Numbered from the stretch's first letter, positions 31,785-42,009 are shown. The stretch: DNA of 64,000 nucleotides from Verrucomicrobiaceae bacterium (GCA_016795365.1 JAEUHN010000054.1:1-64000), one strand, 5' to 3'. The notes: generated by a model not told the origin, from the sequence alone. Program-made: numbers and translations.

Positions 31785-32525
31785 TTACAGGGAATTCGCC
31801 AGATGCTGGAGTTCTTCATCGAGTCGTGATGCATCGGCCAGTCCTGCCGCGACCTCGCTCCGCACCGTCTGGCGATAGCGCTGGCGCAGGCGATGCACGG
31901 CTACGGCCACGGCGTTCTCGCGCATCCGCAGCGCTTCGGACACGACTGCATACTCGCCCAGCTCCGGCTCGCGGGAGAGGAAGGGACTGAGCCGATCAAA
32001 CAGCCGGCCCTTCCCTTCGGCGTGGCATTCCTCGCGCAGATGCGTGAGCGCGGCGTCGAGCACGAGCAAGGCCCATCGCCGTTCGAAGAGGCGCTCCGGT
32101 GATTCGTCCGTGGCCGGCTCTGCCCCGAACCACTGCTCCGCCTGAGCCAGCTCGATGGACATGGGCACGGAGGTGCCGCCACGCTTCTGCGCCGTGTCGC
32201 GCTCGTGCTCCTTGATGAGGTGCGACTTCACCAACGTGAGCAGCCAGGTGCTGAAGCGCGCCTCGCGCCGCTCGACACGCGACAGCCAGTCCTTCTCAAG
32301 CAGCTTCGCGAAGAAGCCCTGAGTGAGATCTTGCGCGTCCTCCGGCCCGTTCCCTTGCCGACGAATGAAGGCATAAACCGGATACCAGTAGGCGCGGCAA
32401 AACTGCTCCATCGCCTTCGCGCCCTGATCGCCCTTGCCACCCGCCTGCAGGATCATGGTCCAGCGCGTCGTCATGAAACGCGGCGACGAATCGTGTCTGT
32501 GGCTGATGGGAAAAGCGGCGGGCAT
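31785..32525 (-). CDS. ECF-type sigma factor paired with a Ser/Thr kinase
   Basis: This 246-residue protein contains SPRFMTTRWTMILQAGG at the start, region 2 (FCRAYWYPVYAFIRRQGNGPEDAQDLTQGFFAKLL and RFSTWLLTLVKSHLI), and region 4 (LGEYAVVSEALRMRENAVAVAVHRLRQRYR). The TTRWTMIL start and QDLTQGFF motif are typical of the kinase-linked ECF factors of planctomycetes and verrucomicrobia. No anti-sigma gene is nearby, so the kinase encoded 24 nt downstream is the likely control. Possible starts are 32525 (MPAAFPISHRH) and 32474 (MTTRW); the first was chosen because homologues usually have 15-20 residues before TTRW. Confidence 0.9.
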   Translation of the reverse strand: MPAAFPISHRHDSSPRFMTTRWTMILQAGGKGDQGAKAMEQFCRAYWYPVYAFIRRQGNGPEDAQDLTQGFFAKLLEKDWLSRVERREARFSTWLLTLVKSHLIKEHERDTAQKRGGTSVPMSIELAQAEQWFGAEPATDESPERLFERRWALLVLDAALTHLREECHAEGKGRLFDRLSPFLSREPELGEYAVVSEALRMRENAVAVAVHRLRQRYRQTVRSEVAAGLADASRLDEELQHLANSL

Positions 32526-32579
32526 GAAGACGACAAATCTCTGGCATTCCGATACGTCCAGATCAAACCCCATCCTTGC

Positions 32580-32633
32580 CTCAGCACGACCGGAGTGGCG
32601 AAGTTTTACTGTGTGCGGATCACTGGGCCGTGA
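32580..32633 (+). pseudogene. C-terminal remnant of a secreted protein
   Basis: In this frame the last residues before a stop read LSTTGVAKFYCVRITGP. The BNR/GH74-like protein at 36253-38853 ends [16 protein letters not shown], with identical codons for most of the AKFY, V, I and G positions and the stop. No coding sequence for the rest of such a protein precedes it; the divergent ECF gene begins 55 bp upstream. It appears to be the tail of a lost gene. Confidence 0.6.
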
Positions 32634-32720
32634 AGAGTTGTGCAGACTTCCCGGCTTCGTCAGAGGACTGCACCTCATTTTTCCTGTAATCACGCGCCGT
32701 CAAAACGGTGGAAAGGGTGC

Positions 32721-35700
32721 ATGAGCCGTTTCATCGCCCTTTTTGCCGTTCTGTGTTTTCCTCTTTTTGCCGTGGCGCAGCAGGAGTGGGGGCAGCGTTT
32801 GGATGTGGGGTCGCCGGGGCCGCGGTTTGCGATGGGGATGGCCTATGAGGAGGCGCAGGAGGTGGTGCTGCTCTATGGCGGGGTGGCGTTGAATGCGCCG
32901 CAGAGTTATGTGGGGCCGCTGGATGGCTGGGACCCATCGCGAGTGTATGATCTGTGGAAGTATGACGGCACGCAGTGGACGCAGGTGACGGTCATGGGCT
33001 GGGCTCCGAGTGTGAAGGACCCTTATCTAGTGTGGCACGGGCAGATCGGCCGCGTGCTGCTCCTGGGGCAGAACCGGATCGATCAAAACACCATCGAGAC
33101 CAACAAGATGTGGTCCTTTGTCTTCGACACGCCGAGTTCCGGCCACTGGCAGCTCGAATCGGCCACGGTGCCGGAGTTTGTCCTCGGTGCGGTGTATGAT
33201 CCAGTGCGGCAGATGCTGGTGACGATGGTGGACCCGGACATCTCCGGATCTCAGCCTGCCAAAACCTGGGAGTGGAGCTACTCGACGGGTGTATGGACGG
33301 AGAAAGGCCTGGCGCTGGGTGGCACCCGGGCGGTTTTTTATCCGCCGCTCGGCAAGATCATCTGCGCGGATGAGCTGGCGGACTCCCCGAGCACGCCCGC
33401 CACGGCGGTGACGCGCGTCTATGAATACAACGGCACCTCGTGGACGGAGATGAGCACGGGCGGGCTCGCTCCACCGTTGGGTGCCTATCGTGAAAATGAT
33501 CGCCGCATGGTCTATGATAGCCAGCGCCAGCGGCTCGTGGCCGTGGACAGCACCTCGTCGTATGACTTCGACGGCACCAAGTGGCGGGTGAAAGGCCCGG
33601 CGAACAATTACCCGAACGGCCCCGGCCAGGTGGACGGCCTCATCAGCCGAGGCGGCTTTAAGGCGGTGTATGACAAGAAGCGCGGCGTGGTGGTGCGCTT
33701 CGGCGGCGCGACGACCGTCGGTCCTTCTTCTACCGGCTACTACGCGCCGCAAAACGAGACTTTTGAGCTGAAGCGGTCCACGGGCGCGGGCATCGTGATG
33801 GTGAATCCGAACATCTCCATCTCGGATCCGCTGCTGCGCTGCCGGCATGAGGATCTCGTGCTGCATTTCCTCGTCAGCATCGGGAATGGTGTGAACAGCA
33901 CCGTGGGCATCACCTACCAGTGGTTCAAAGACGGCTCGCCCACGACGATGACGGACCCCACGCGGCCTTACCTGCATGAGCGGTTCAATCTTCAGACAAC
34001 CGATGCCGGTGTGTATTTTGCGCGGGCCACGGATGACTGGGGCTTCCGCGTGGAGTCGAATCCCGTCACCGTCTTTGTGTATGAGCATCCCTCGATCACG
34101 CAGCATCCGCAGGGGCGGCGGCTCATCCCAGGAGACTCCTTTGCGCTGCAAGGTGCCTATACCTCCCAGCTCGGCGCGACGGTGACATGGACAAAGGACG
34201 GCCAAACGATCCCTGGAGCCAACAGCGTGATCTTTGTCAAATCCAACGCCACCGCCGCCGATGCGGGCGAGTATCGCATGCATGTGCAGAGCCTGTGCAA
34301 TGTGGCGCAGACTAATGCGGCCATCATCACCGTCGGGCCGCGCATCGTGAGCCAGCCGGTGTTTCCTGCCACACCGGGCGCGGGTGCCGCGCCGGTGTCC
34401 ATGACCGTCACCGGCGATGGCGCGGGCGCGGTGAGCGGCACTTACCTTTATGGCGCGGACCCCACCGAGCATCCGAACCGCGCCGCGCCGAATGATGTGA
34501 CCACGCCTTTGCCGATGAGCTTCACCTGGCGCTACGAGGGCGTGCCGATCAGCAATGGCGCGAAATACACGATCACGAACAACGCCGTCACCAGCACGCT
34601 GCAAATCAACGCGCCCGACTACGAGGATGAGGGCCGCTACGACTGCCTCGTCACCGATGCGAGCGGCCCGGCTCATGCCAAAGTCACGCAATCGCAGGAG
34701 CTGCTGCTGCATCCGCTCGCGCCGCCCTACATCACTGTTTTGCAGGGCAAAGGACCGGAGCCGCGCAGCTACGGCGGCATGGTCTATGACAGCCAGCGGC
34801 GGCGCACCGTGCTCTTCGGCGGCGAGGCCTACGGCGTGAACCCACGCAGCGGCAATGCCAACCTCGGGAACTACATCTCAAACGACACCTGGGAGTGGGA
34901 CGGGCAGGTGTGGATCAAACGCAATCCCGCCACGCGACCTCCCGCGATGACGCAGTTCGGCATCGCCTACGACAGCGTGCGCGGCCGCACCGTCGTCTTC
35001 GGCGGCTACAAGTATGCGCCGCCAAATTTTCTCAATGGCTCGCAAGTCGTCAGCAACGACGTGTGGGAGTGGGACGGCATCAATTGGACGCAAATCACGC
35101 CGCCAACCTCGCCCACCGCCCGCACGAAGCCCGCGATGTGCTATGACAGCACGCGTGGCGAGGTCCTCATGCTCGGCGGCGGCCTCTTCTCGCCCTCGCC
35201 ACCAGATTTCTACGCGGCCACCAAGCAGCTCTGGGCCTGGAACGGCTCGCAGTGGACGCAGCGCGCCTCCATGCCAAACGGCGGCAGCGGCGCGCCCTAT
35301 GTCGGCGACGAGCATTGCTTTGCCTTCGATGCCGGACGCGGCGTGGCCGTGCTCTTCGGCCCTTTCAGCGACGGCATAAACAATGTGTGGGAATGGGACG
35401 GCGCCGCATGGGCCAGCCGCACGCCACCCTCGGACTTGCGTGTCATGGAAACCCGCCAGAGCCGCTATGCCTTCTACGATCCCGTGCGCCGCCGCGTCGG
35501 ACTGCCCATCGTCAGCAACAATCTATCCCCCAGTGTCGCGCCCAGTCTCACCACCGTGCTCTGGTGGGATGGCACACGCTTCCTGCGCGGCAACAGCAGC
35601 ACCATCGACGACATCGCGGGCACGGTCATCACCGATGGCGTGGAAGCGGGTCCGTTTGGTCAAGGCATCGACCTCGCCGTCTTCGACACGCACCGCCGCT

Positions 35701-36227
35701 GCCTCGTCTGGCACGACTCGCCCCTCAATCCTAGCGCAGGCCCCGCTAACACCCGCGAGATGCATTTCAGCGCAAAGACAAAAACCATCCACCAGCCCGT
35801 CGAGGTCATCTTTGCCGCCGCGCAAAACATCCAGCTCCGCGCCATCCACGCTGGTCAACGTCCGCTGAGCCTGCAGTGGTTCAAAGACGGCAACGGGCTC
35901 ATCGACGACGCCCAGTATGCCGAGGTCACCACGAGCAGACTCACCATCAACAACGCCTCCGCAGCCACCGCCGGCCTCTACACCCTCCGCGCCACCAACG
36001 CGATGAATCAGGTCACCACCGCGCCCATCCGCCTCACGCTGCAAAACGACGGCGTCGGCATGGTCGTGCAAGGTGCCGGCCTCGTTCTGAGCTGGCCCGG
36101 AGCCACCGGCATCCTCGAATTCGCCACCGACCTCGCCGGCCCCTGGACCCCGATCTACGGCATCAGCCCGCCCTACAGCGTGGCGATGGATGAAGCGCGG
36201 CGGTTTTATCGCGTGAGGTATCCGTGA
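32721..36227 (+). CDS. Secreted kelch-repeat / Ig-like mosaic protein
   Basis: This 1168-residue protein has a signal peptide (MSRFIALFAVLCFPLFAVAQ). Kelch-type blades occupy about residues 30-360 and again about 685-1000 (MVYDSQRRRTVLFGGEAYG, TWEWDGQVWIKR, AYDSVRGRTVVFGGY). Ig-like domains lie between them (about 380-680, with YQWFKDGSP and DAGVYFARATD) and at the end (LQWFKDGNGLID, ATAGLYTLRATN). The C-terminus EARRFYRVRYP is shared in form with other secreted proteins here and is not PEP-CTERM. Function is probably adhesion or carbohydrate binding at the surface; no catalytic motif was seen. The start at 32721 was chosen for the signal peptide. It lies 25 nt before the BNR protein gene, so the two are probably co-expressed. 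Confidence 0.85.
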   Translation: MSRFIALFAVLCFPLFAVAQQEWGQRLDVGSPGPRFAMGMAYEEAQEVVLLYGGVALNAPQSYVGPLDGWDPSRVYDLWKYDGTQWTQVTVMGWAPSVKDPYLVWHGQIGRVLLLGQNRIDQNTIETNKMWSFVFDTPSSGHWQLESATVPEFVLGAVYDPVRQMLVTMVDPDISGSQPAKTWEWSYSTGVWTEKGLALGGTRAVFYPPLGKIICADELADSPSTPATAVTRVYEYNGTSWTEMSTGGLAPPLGAYRENDRRMVYDSQRQRLVAVDSTSSYDFDGTKWRVKGPANNYPNGPGQVDGLISRGGFKAVYDKKRGVVVRFGGATTVGPSSTGYYAPQNETFELKRSTGAGIVMVNPNISISDPLLRCRHEDLVLHFLVSIGNGVNSTVGITYQWFKDGSPTTMTDPTRPYLHERFNLQTTDAGVYFARATDDWGFRVESNPVTVFVYEHPSITQHPQGRRLIPGDSFALQGAYTSQLGATVTWTKDGQTIPGANSVIFVKSNATAADAGEYRMHVQSLCNVAQTNAAIITVGPRIVSQPVFPATPGAGAAPVSMTVTGDGAGAVSGTYLYGADPTEHPNRAAPNDVTTPLPMSFTWRYEGVPISNGAKYTITNNAVTSTLQINAPDYEDEGRYDCLVTDASGPAHAKVTQSQELLLHPLAPPYITVLQGKGPEPRSYGGMVYDSQRRRTVLFGGEAYGVNPRSGNANLGNYISNDTWEWDGQVWIKRNPATRPPAMTQFGIAYDSVRGRTVVFGGYKYAPPNFLNGSQVVSNDVWEWDGINWTQITPPTSPTARTKPAMCYDSTRGEVLMLGGGLFSPSPPDFYAATKQLWAWNGSQWTQRASMPNGGSGAPYVGDEHCFAFDAGRGVAVLFGPFSDGINNVWEWDGAAWASRTPPSDLRVMETRQSRYAFYDPVRRRVGLPIVSNNLSPSVAPSLTTVLWWDGTRFLRGNSSTIDDIAGTVITDGVEAGPFGQGIDLAVFDTHRRCLVWHDSPLNPSAGPANTREMHFSAKTKTIHQPVEVIFAAAQNIQLRAIHAGQRPLSLQWFKDGNGLIDDAQYAEVTTSRLTINNASAATAGLYTLRATNAMNQVTTAPIRLTLQNDGVGMVVQGAGLVLSWPGATGILEFATDLAGPWTPIYGISPPYSVAMDEARRFYRVRYP

Positions 36228-36252
36228 TAGAGTAGCGGACCCTTCACCTCCG

Positions 36253-38853
36253 ATGAAAACACTTCTGGCACTCGTCGCACTTGTCTCGGCCTTGGCTCAC
36301 GCTGCCTCGACGGTGGGTGTGCCGCAGCCGGGGGTGTTTCGCCAGACGGATCTGGATGCGGGCGGATGGTTGACGGGGTTTGCGTCGCATTCGTCGGGGA
36401 GGCTGTATGCGCGGACGGATGTGGGCGGGGTGTATCGCAGTGATGATCAGGGCGGGAGCTGGCGGTTTCTCTCGGGAGACATGACGAGCTCGGCGGGGCT
36501 GTTTGTGCAGGGGCTGGCGGTGGGAGAGGGATCGGCGGACACTGTGTTTCAGGCGGTGGGGACGAGCTATACCTCGACGGAGGCGAATCGCGGTGTGTGG
36601 CGCACGACGGATGGTGGCTCGACGTGGACGCAGGTGCTCAGCGGCGTGCTTTTTTCCGGCAATGACGATCTGCGCTGGCAGGGCGAGTGCCTGGCTATCA
36701 CTCCAGGATCGGGCGATGCGGAAATCTTTGCCATCAGTCGAAAAAATGGCCTCTGGCGCAGCACGACGGGCGGTGGCGCGGGGACGTGGAGCAAGCAGGG
36801 CGGCACGTTGTTTGATGGCATGATCGGACATGTGGTGCACATGCATCCGGCGTTTCCGAATGACATCTTCGTCGGCGGTGTGAAGGACACGGGCACGAGC
36901 GCACTCTACAAAGGCACACGCGGCAGCGGTGGCAGCATCGCCTGGAGCGCGGTGACGGTGAACGCGGCGACGACCTCCGTGACGCGGCTGGCGAGGCTGC
37001 CGAGCGGCGTGATGTTTGCCGCGGTGCAGGACGGAACGAGCAATCGCTTCTACAAATCGGACGCGACAGGCGCGACATGGACGAATATCACCTCGACAGT
37101 GCTCGGCGGGCTCACGGCGAATGGTCCGGTGGGCATGTGTCATGTGCTGCGTGATGGCGTGACGATTGTGCTGGGCTGGATCGGCGGCCCGACGCGCAAA
37201 AGCACGAACGGCGGCACCTCGTGGAGCACGCTGCCGCTCACGATCACAGGCACGCGTCCCGCAGCGATGCTCACGAGCGACACGAGCCCCGGATGGTCGC
37301 GCGGCTCGCTGCATCAGGACCCGCTGGATGCGAACCGCTGGTATTTGCCGAATGGTTTTGGCCCCTTCGTGAGCACAGATGCCGGATCGACCGTGAGCTA
37401 CATGACGCGCGGCATCGGTGAAGTCGTGACGTGGAAGCCCTCGTGGCATCCAAATGACCCGCAGCGTGTCTATATGCCAGTGGCGGACTTGATCGGCTTC
37501 ATCGCCACCGATGGCAGCGAGACGGGCCTCGCGCCTCGGAATCCGCGCCGCAGCCTGCCGGTGAGTGGTGGCAATGTGGGCATGACTTACGCCATCGAGG
37601 CGCTGGTAGGGCCGGTGACGGGAAATGCAGCGCCGAAGGTGTATTTCGTCGGCGGATCGTTCTTTGGTCCCAACACGGGCCGCGCCTCCATCGTGACGAC
37701 GAGCGACGATGGCGTAAGCTGGTCGCTGGTGCATGTGGCAGGCGTCACGGGCACCGGTTTGCCCGCCGGCAGCGAAATCGTGAGCGGTTGCGTGGCACCG
37801 GATGATGCGAATGAGATCCTCGTGGCTGTGCATGACACCGCGAACACAAACTCCGGCATCTACCGCAGCACGAATGGCGGCGTGGCCTTCACGAAATCGA
37901 CCGGCGTCCCCGCAGGCGGCAACTGGGGCGATGAGTTCAGCCACTTCGTCTTCCTCGAAGCCGATGCGGGCAATGCGTCGCGACGTTTTGCGTGGTTGAA
38001 TGGTGTCGGTTTCCTCATCTCGAATGATCGCGGCGTGACCTGGGCCAGCGCGGGCCATTCCAGCGGCGGCCCCAGCAACACGAAGCTCTACGACTGGAAC
38101 TCCTGGGGCTACTTTGTCCGCGATCACGCCACGGGCCGCCTGTGGTTCGGCGGCATGAACGGCCACCTCGGCCTCGCCTACTCGACGAACAACGGCACGA
38201 ACTGGACCTACCTGGACACGCCGTTCTCAAACACCGGCTTCTCCGAGGTGCGTGCCATTGATGCGCACGACGGGCAGGTGCTGGTGTGCGCGAAACGCTT
38301 TGGCGACACCGCCTTCAAAATCTACTACTCGAACGACAACGGTGCCGTGTGGCACGAATGCACGAAGTCTGGCCATCGCCTGCCCAACACGACCTACGTC
38401 GCGCTGAATCCGCATCAACCCGGCCACTTTTGGGTGGCCACAAACGGCCGCTCGTATGCGCGATTCACACCGGGAGCCTACGGCGCCTGGCAGCAGGAAA
38501 ACTTCACCGCGCTCATGCTGAACGATCCCGCCCTCTCCTCCGCCACCGCCGATCCCGATGGTGACGGTCAAAGCAACGACTTCGAGTTCACCGCCGGTCT
38601 CTCGCCGCTCGATCCGCAGTCACGCTTCGTGCAGGCGATGCAAAACGTCCCCGGCCAGCCTGCGCAGATGCGCCTGCAACTTTCACCACGTCTCGCCGGG
38701 CGCACTTACACCGTCGAAAGCAGTCCCACGCTGTCCGGCTGGCAGCCGCTGACGAGTTTCACCACGAGCGATGTCGGAAACGTGCGCACCATCACCGACC
38801 TGAACGCTACAGGCGCGGCGAAGTTTTACCGCGTGAGGATCACGGGGCCTTGA
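36253..38853 (+). CDS. Secreted BNR/Asp-box propeller protein, xyloglucanase (GH74)-like
   Basis: This 866-residue protein has a signal peptide ([18 protein letters not shown]) and then [34 protein letters not shown], very like the start of GH74 xyloglucanases, in which the Asp of RTD(I/V)GG is catalytic. Asp-box motifs ([40 protein letters not shown]) recur through a seven-bladed-type propeller. The C-terminus has a thrombospondin-3-like [13 protein letters not shown] calcium motif and ends [14 protein letters not shown]74 activity is plausible, but other BNR proteins share the fold. It follows the kelch gene by 25 nt and precedes ureC by 40 nt with no functional relation to urease. Confidence 0.78.
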   Translation: MKTLLALVALVSALAHAASTVGVPQPGVFRQTDLDAGGWLTGFASHSSGRLYARTDVGGVYRSDDQGGSWRFLSGDMTSSAGLFVQGLAVGEGSADTVFQAVGTSYTSTEANRGVWRTTDGGSTWTQVLSGVLFSGNDDLRWQGECLAITPGSGDAEIFAISRKNGLWRSTTGGGAGTWSKQGGTLFDGMIGHVVHMHPAFPNDIFVGGVKDTGTSALYKGTRGSGGSIAWSAVTVNAATTSVTRLARLPSGVMFAAVQDGTSNRFYKSDATGATWTNITSTVLGGLTANGPVGMCHVLRDGVTIVLGWIGGPTRKSTNGGTSWSTLPLTITGTRPAAMLTSDTSPGWSRGSLHQDPLDANRWYLPNGFGPFVSTDAGSTVSYMTRGIGEVVTWKPSWHPNDPQRVYMPVADLIGFIATDGSETGLAPRNPRRSLPVSGGNVGMTYAIEALVGPVTGNAAPKVYFVGGSFFGPNTGRASIVTTSDDGVSWSLVHVAGVTGTGLPAGSEIVSGCVAPDDANEILVAVHDTANTNSGIYRSTNGGVAFTKSTGVPAGGNWGDEFSHFVFLEADAGNASRRFAWLNGVGFLISNDRGVTWASAGHSSGGPSNTKLYDWNSWGYFVRDHATGRLWFGGMNGHLGLAYSTNNGTNWTYLDTPFSNTGFSEVRAIDAHDGQVLVCAKRFGDTAFKIYYSNDNGAVWHECTKSGHRLPNTTYVALNPHQPGHFWVATNGRSYARFTPGAYGAWQQENFTALMLNDPALSSATADPDGDGQSNDFEFTAGLSPLDPQSRFVQAMQNVPGQPAQMRLQLSPRLAGRTYTVESSPTLSGWQPLTSFTTSDVGNVRTITDLNATGAAKFYRVRITGP

Positions 38854-38865
38854 TGGGGGAGTCGG

Positions 38866-38882
38866 GCACGCTTCGTGCTTTT
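38866..38882 (+). terminator. Short hairpin with T-run between the BNR protein gene and ureC
   Basis: GCACG-CTT-CGTGC followed by TTTT is a small rho-independent-type terminator 12 nt after the stop at 38853. The same bases, read as GGGCACGCTTCGTGCT (38864-38879), also resemble a sigma-54 promoter with correct GG/GC spacing, but its start would fall only about 4 nt before the ureC ATG. The terminator reading is simpler. Confidence 0.4.
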
Positions 38883-38893
38883 CGGATTCCGAA

Positions 38894-40651
38894 ATGGCAC
38901 TCACACTATCTCGCAGGCAATACGCGGAACTCTTTGGCCCCACGGTCGGTGATCGTGTGCGGCTCGCGGACACGGAACTCATCGTCGAGGTCGAGCGCGA
39001 TCTAATCGCGGAAGGCGGCGGCTACGGGAACGAAGTGAAGTTCGGCGGTGGCAAGGTCATCCGCGATGGCATGGGGCAGTCGCCGCTCTCGCTCGATGCT
39101 GAGTCGCTCGATCTCGTGATCACGAACGCGCTGCTGATGGATGCGGAGTTTGGCATCATCAAATGCGACATCGGCATCAAATACGGTCGCATCGTCGGCA
39201 TCGGCCACGCGGGCAATCCGTGCATCCAGAGCGGCATCGGTTCGGTGTTTGCTGGGGCAGATGGAAAGCTCAATCCCATGATCATCGGCGCAGGCACGGA
39301 AGTCATTGCCGGTGAAGGCTGCATCGTCACTGCGGGCGGGATCGACACTCATATTCACTTCATTTGTCCGCAGCAGATCGAGCACGCGCTCGCGAGTGGT
39401 TTGACCACGATGATCGGGGGCGGCACTGGACCGGCGACGGGCACGTATGCAACGACGTGCACGCCCGGCATCTGGAATATGGCGCGCATGTTGGAGGCCA
39501 GCGATGCCTTCGCAATGAACCTCGGTTTCCTCGGCAAAGGCAACTGTGCCACGCCCGAACCGCTGCGTGAGCAGGTCAATGCGGGTGCCATCGGCCTGAA
39601 GCTCCACGAGGACTGGGGCACCACGCCGAGCGCGATCAACACCTGCCTCTGTGTCGCGGATGAACTTGATGTGCAGGTCGCGATTCACACCGACACGCTC
39701 AACGAATCCGGCTTTGTCGAAGACACGATCGCTGCCTTCAAGGATCGCACCATTCACACTTACCATTCCGAAGGAGCAGGCGGTGGTCACGCGCCGGACA
39801 TCATCAAGGTCTGCGGCTTCGGCAACGTGCTGCCGTCATCCACGAACCCAACGCGGCCCTTCACCGTGAATACGATCGACGAGCATCTCGACATGCTCAT
39901 GGTCTGCCACCATCTCGACTCGCGCATCCCCGAGGACGTGGCCTTTGCCGAGAGCCGTATCCGCCCGCAGACCATTGCGGCTGAGGATCGCCTGCATGAC
40001 CTCGGCGTGATCTCCATGATCTCCAGCGACAGCCAGGCCATGGGCCGCGTGGGCGAAGTCATCACGCGCTGCTGGCAGACCGCGCACAAGATGAAGGTGC
40101 AGTTCGGCACGCTCACGGGCGACCGTCCTGCCGACAACTTCCGCGCGCTGCGCTACCTCTCCAAATACACGATCAACCCCGCGCTCGCCCACGGCATCGC
40201 GCACGAAGTGGGCTCGCTTGGCATCGGCAAGATCGCCGATCTCGTCGTGTGGAAACCCGCGTTCTTTGGCGTGAAGCCGGAACTCGTCTTGAAGAGCGGC
40301 TTCATCGCCTGTGCCAACATGGGCGACCCGAACGCCTCCATCCCCACGCCGCAACCGACAATGTATCGCCCACAGTTCGGCTCCTTCGCCAAGGCGCTCT
40401 CGCAGACCAGCTTCACCTTCGTCAGTCAGTCCTCCATCGACAACGGCACCATCGACAAGCTCGCGCTCAGCAAGCGCATCAGCGCTGTCAAAGGCTGCCG
40501 CACGGTCGGGAAGAAGGACATGAAGTTCAACGACTCCATGGGCAAGATCGAGGTCGATCCCGAGACCTACGTCGTGCGCTACGAAGGCGAAGAACTCACC
40601 TGCGAACCCGCTACCGTGCTGCCGTTGGCGCAGCGGTATTTCTTGTTCTAG
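38894..40651 (+). CDS. ureC: Urease alpha subunit
   Basis: This 585-residue catalytic subunit hydrolyses urea with two nickel ions. All active-site residues align with Klebsiella urease at a constant offset of 19: H153 and H155 (DTHIHFICP), carbamylated K236 (GLKLHEDWG), H265 (VAIHTDTLN), H291 ([11 protein letters not shown]), flap C338 and H339 (MVCHHLD), and D379 ([10 protein letters not shown]). The extra length is N-terminal and internal and does not disturb motifs. It opens the ureC-E-F-G-D run. Unusually, its immediate upstream neighbour is a secreted BNR protein instead of ureB, which lies at 28606. Confidence 0.98.
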   Translation: MALTLSRRQYAELFGPTVGDRVRLADTELIVEVERDLIAEGGGYGNEVKFGGGKVIRDGMGQSPLSLDAESLDLVITNALLMDAEFGIIKCDIGIKYGRIVGIGHAGNPCIQSGIGSVFAGADGKLNPMIIGAGTEVIAGEGCIVTAGGIDTHIHFICPQQIEHALASGLTTMIGGGTGPATGTYATTCTPGIWNMARMLEASDAFAMNLGFLGKGNCATPEPLREQVNAGAIGLKLHEDWGTTPSAINTCLCVADELDVQVAIHTDTLNESGFVEDTIAAFKDRTIHTYHSEGAGGGHAPDIIKVCGFGNVLPSSTNPTRPFTVNTIDEHLDMLMVCHHLDSRIPEDVAFAESRIRPQTIAAEDRLHDLGVISMISSDSQAMGRVGEVITRCWQTAHKMKVQFGTLTGDRPADNFRALRYLSKYTINPALAHGIAHEVGSLGIGKIADLVVWKPAFFGVKPELVLKSGFIACANMGDPNASIPTPQPTMYRPQFGSFAKALSQTSFTFVSQSSIDNGTIDKLALSKRISAVKGCRTVGKKDMKFNDSMGKIEVDPETYVVRYEGEELTCEPATVLPLAQRYFLF

Positions 40652-40695
40652 CGGACAATTGGCGGCCCTTGAGGCGCGGCAAATTTTCCGGCATT

Positions 40696-40716
40696 CTTGG
40701 CACCGAAGCTGCCAAG
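40696..40716. other. Hairpin in the ureC-ureE spacer
   Basis: CTTGGCA-CCGAAGC-TGCCAAG is a perfect 7-bp stem with a 7-base loop in the 89-bp spacer. No T-run follows, so it is more likely an mRNA-processing or protein-binding structure than a terminator. Confidence 0.3.
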
Positions 40717-40740
40717 TGGTTGGTGTCACAAGCTCCAACC

Positions 40741-41256
40741 ATGCCGCTGATCGAATACGCCATCGCTGAATCTTCCGAGTCACTTCAAGAACTGACCATC
40801 GCGGCGGATCGCGATGCGTTGACTCGGAGGCGTTGGCGCGGGTCGGCGATTGATGGGACGGACTTCGCCTTCGCGCTCACGGACCCACTCCGTCATGGCA
40901 GCGTGGTGCATGAGGGGCAGGGGAAACGCTATCGCATTCGGCAGTTGCCCGAGCCTGTGCTGGTGGTGCCGCTGCCTGACGAACCGCTGATGGCAGCGAA
41001 GACAGCGTGGTTCTTTGGCAACATGCACTTGCCCATTGAACTGCGTCCGAACGAAATCCTTGTCGCTGAAGAGCCGACGCTTCGTGATCGCATCACAGCA
41101 GCAGGCATGACGTGGACGGCGCGTGAAGATGTCTTCCAGCCGAGCAAGCACTGCGACACGCCCGCGCACTCGCACTTCGAAAAGCCTGCGGCGCATGACC
41201 ATCCGAACGGCAACGGGTGGCATCAGCATGGCGATGGCAAGTGGCACAAGCATTGA
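40741..41256 (+). CDS. ureE: Urease accessory protein UreE (nickel chaperone)
   Basis: This 171-residue protein fits UreE: an N-terminal peptide-binding domain (residues about 1-75, with LTRRRWRGSAIDGTDFAFAL and RHGSVVHEGQGKRYRIRQL) and a metal-binding domain (about 76-145, AWFFGNMHLPIELRPNEILV). The histidine-rich tail (HCDTPAHSHF and GWHQHGDGKWHKH) should bind nickel for delivery to UreG. The start at 40741 gives MPLIEYAIAES and follows ureC by 89 nt. The ureF gene follows after 9 nt. Confidence 0.95.
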   Translation: MPLIEYAIAESSESLQELTIAADRDALTRRRWRGSAIDGTDFAFALTDPLRHGSVVHEGQGKRYRIRQLPEPVLVVPLPDEPLMAAKTAWFFGNMHLPIELRPNEILVAEEPTLRDRITAAGMTWTAREDVFQPSKHCDTPAHSHFEKPAAHDHPNGNGWHQHGDGKWHKH

Positions 41257-41265
41257 ACCCTTTTC

Positions 41266-42009
41266 ATGAAGACTTCCGCCCCCACCTATGATCTGCGCGA
41301 GCCTGAGGACGCCGCGCTCGAATGGCTCAGCACCTTGCTGCACATGACCGACAGCGCTTATCCGATTGGCGGCTTCGCTCACTCGGGAGGGCTGGAAGGG
41401 ATGGTGGGACTCGATCATGTGAAGAACGAGAAAGACCTGCGCCGCTTCATGAATCGCGAGGTGGCGGAGTCGCTCGCGAGTGTGGAGCTGCCGCTTCTTT
41501 TTCAGGCTTGGCTCGCTGCGACGGCGGAGGACGATGGCTTGCTCGGCTTGCTGGATCAGGTCAGCGAAGCGGTGCGCTTCTCGGCGGAGCAACGTCAGGC
41601 CAGTCGGCGACTCGGAGCGCAACGTTGGTCGTTGTTTGAGAAACTGCATCTAGCCAAGCTCACCGATGATCAACGTGCGTGGTTCACCAAATTGGGCGAA
41701 GCCTTGCCGCACAAGCATCTGTGCATCGTGGCCGGCATTGAGGCCTCGCTGCTCGACCTGCCCGTGTCCGCAGCGATGATTGCGCTCTCGCATCAGGCCG
41801 TGATGATGGTGGCGCAGGCGGCGATGAAGATCATGCGCATCGGTCAGACGAGCGTGCAGACGCTGGTGACCGAGATGGCGATTCGCTACCCCGAACTCAT
41901 CGCGCACGCGAAGACGCTCGACATCGACGACGTGGGCACCTGCCTGCCTGTCTTCGACATCGCCACTGCTTGGCACGAATCGGCGCACGCGCGCATGTTT
42001 CTTTCCTGA
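41266..42009 (+). CDS. ureF: Urease accessory protein UreF
   Basis: This 247-residue all-helical protein has the family marks [21 protein letters not shown] near residue 25, [20 protein letters not shown] and a C-terminal [20 protein letters not shown] region. UreF joins UreD and UreG in the activation complex that carbamylates the active-site lysine and inserts nickel, and gates UreG GTPase activity. It sits between ureE (9 nt) and ureG (17 nt). Confidence 0.93.
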   Translation: MKTSAPTYDLREPEDAALEWLSTLLHMTDSAYPIGGFAHSGGLEGMVGLDHVKNEKDLRRFMNREVAESLASVELPLLFQAWLAATAEDDGLLGLLDQVSEAVRFSAEQRQASRRLGAQRWSLFEKLHLAKLTDDQRAWFTKLGEALPHKHLCIVAGIEASLLDLPVSAAMIALSHQAVMMVAQAAMKIMRIGQTSVQTLVTEMAIRYPELIAHAKTLDIDDVGTCLPVFDIATAWHESAHARMFLS

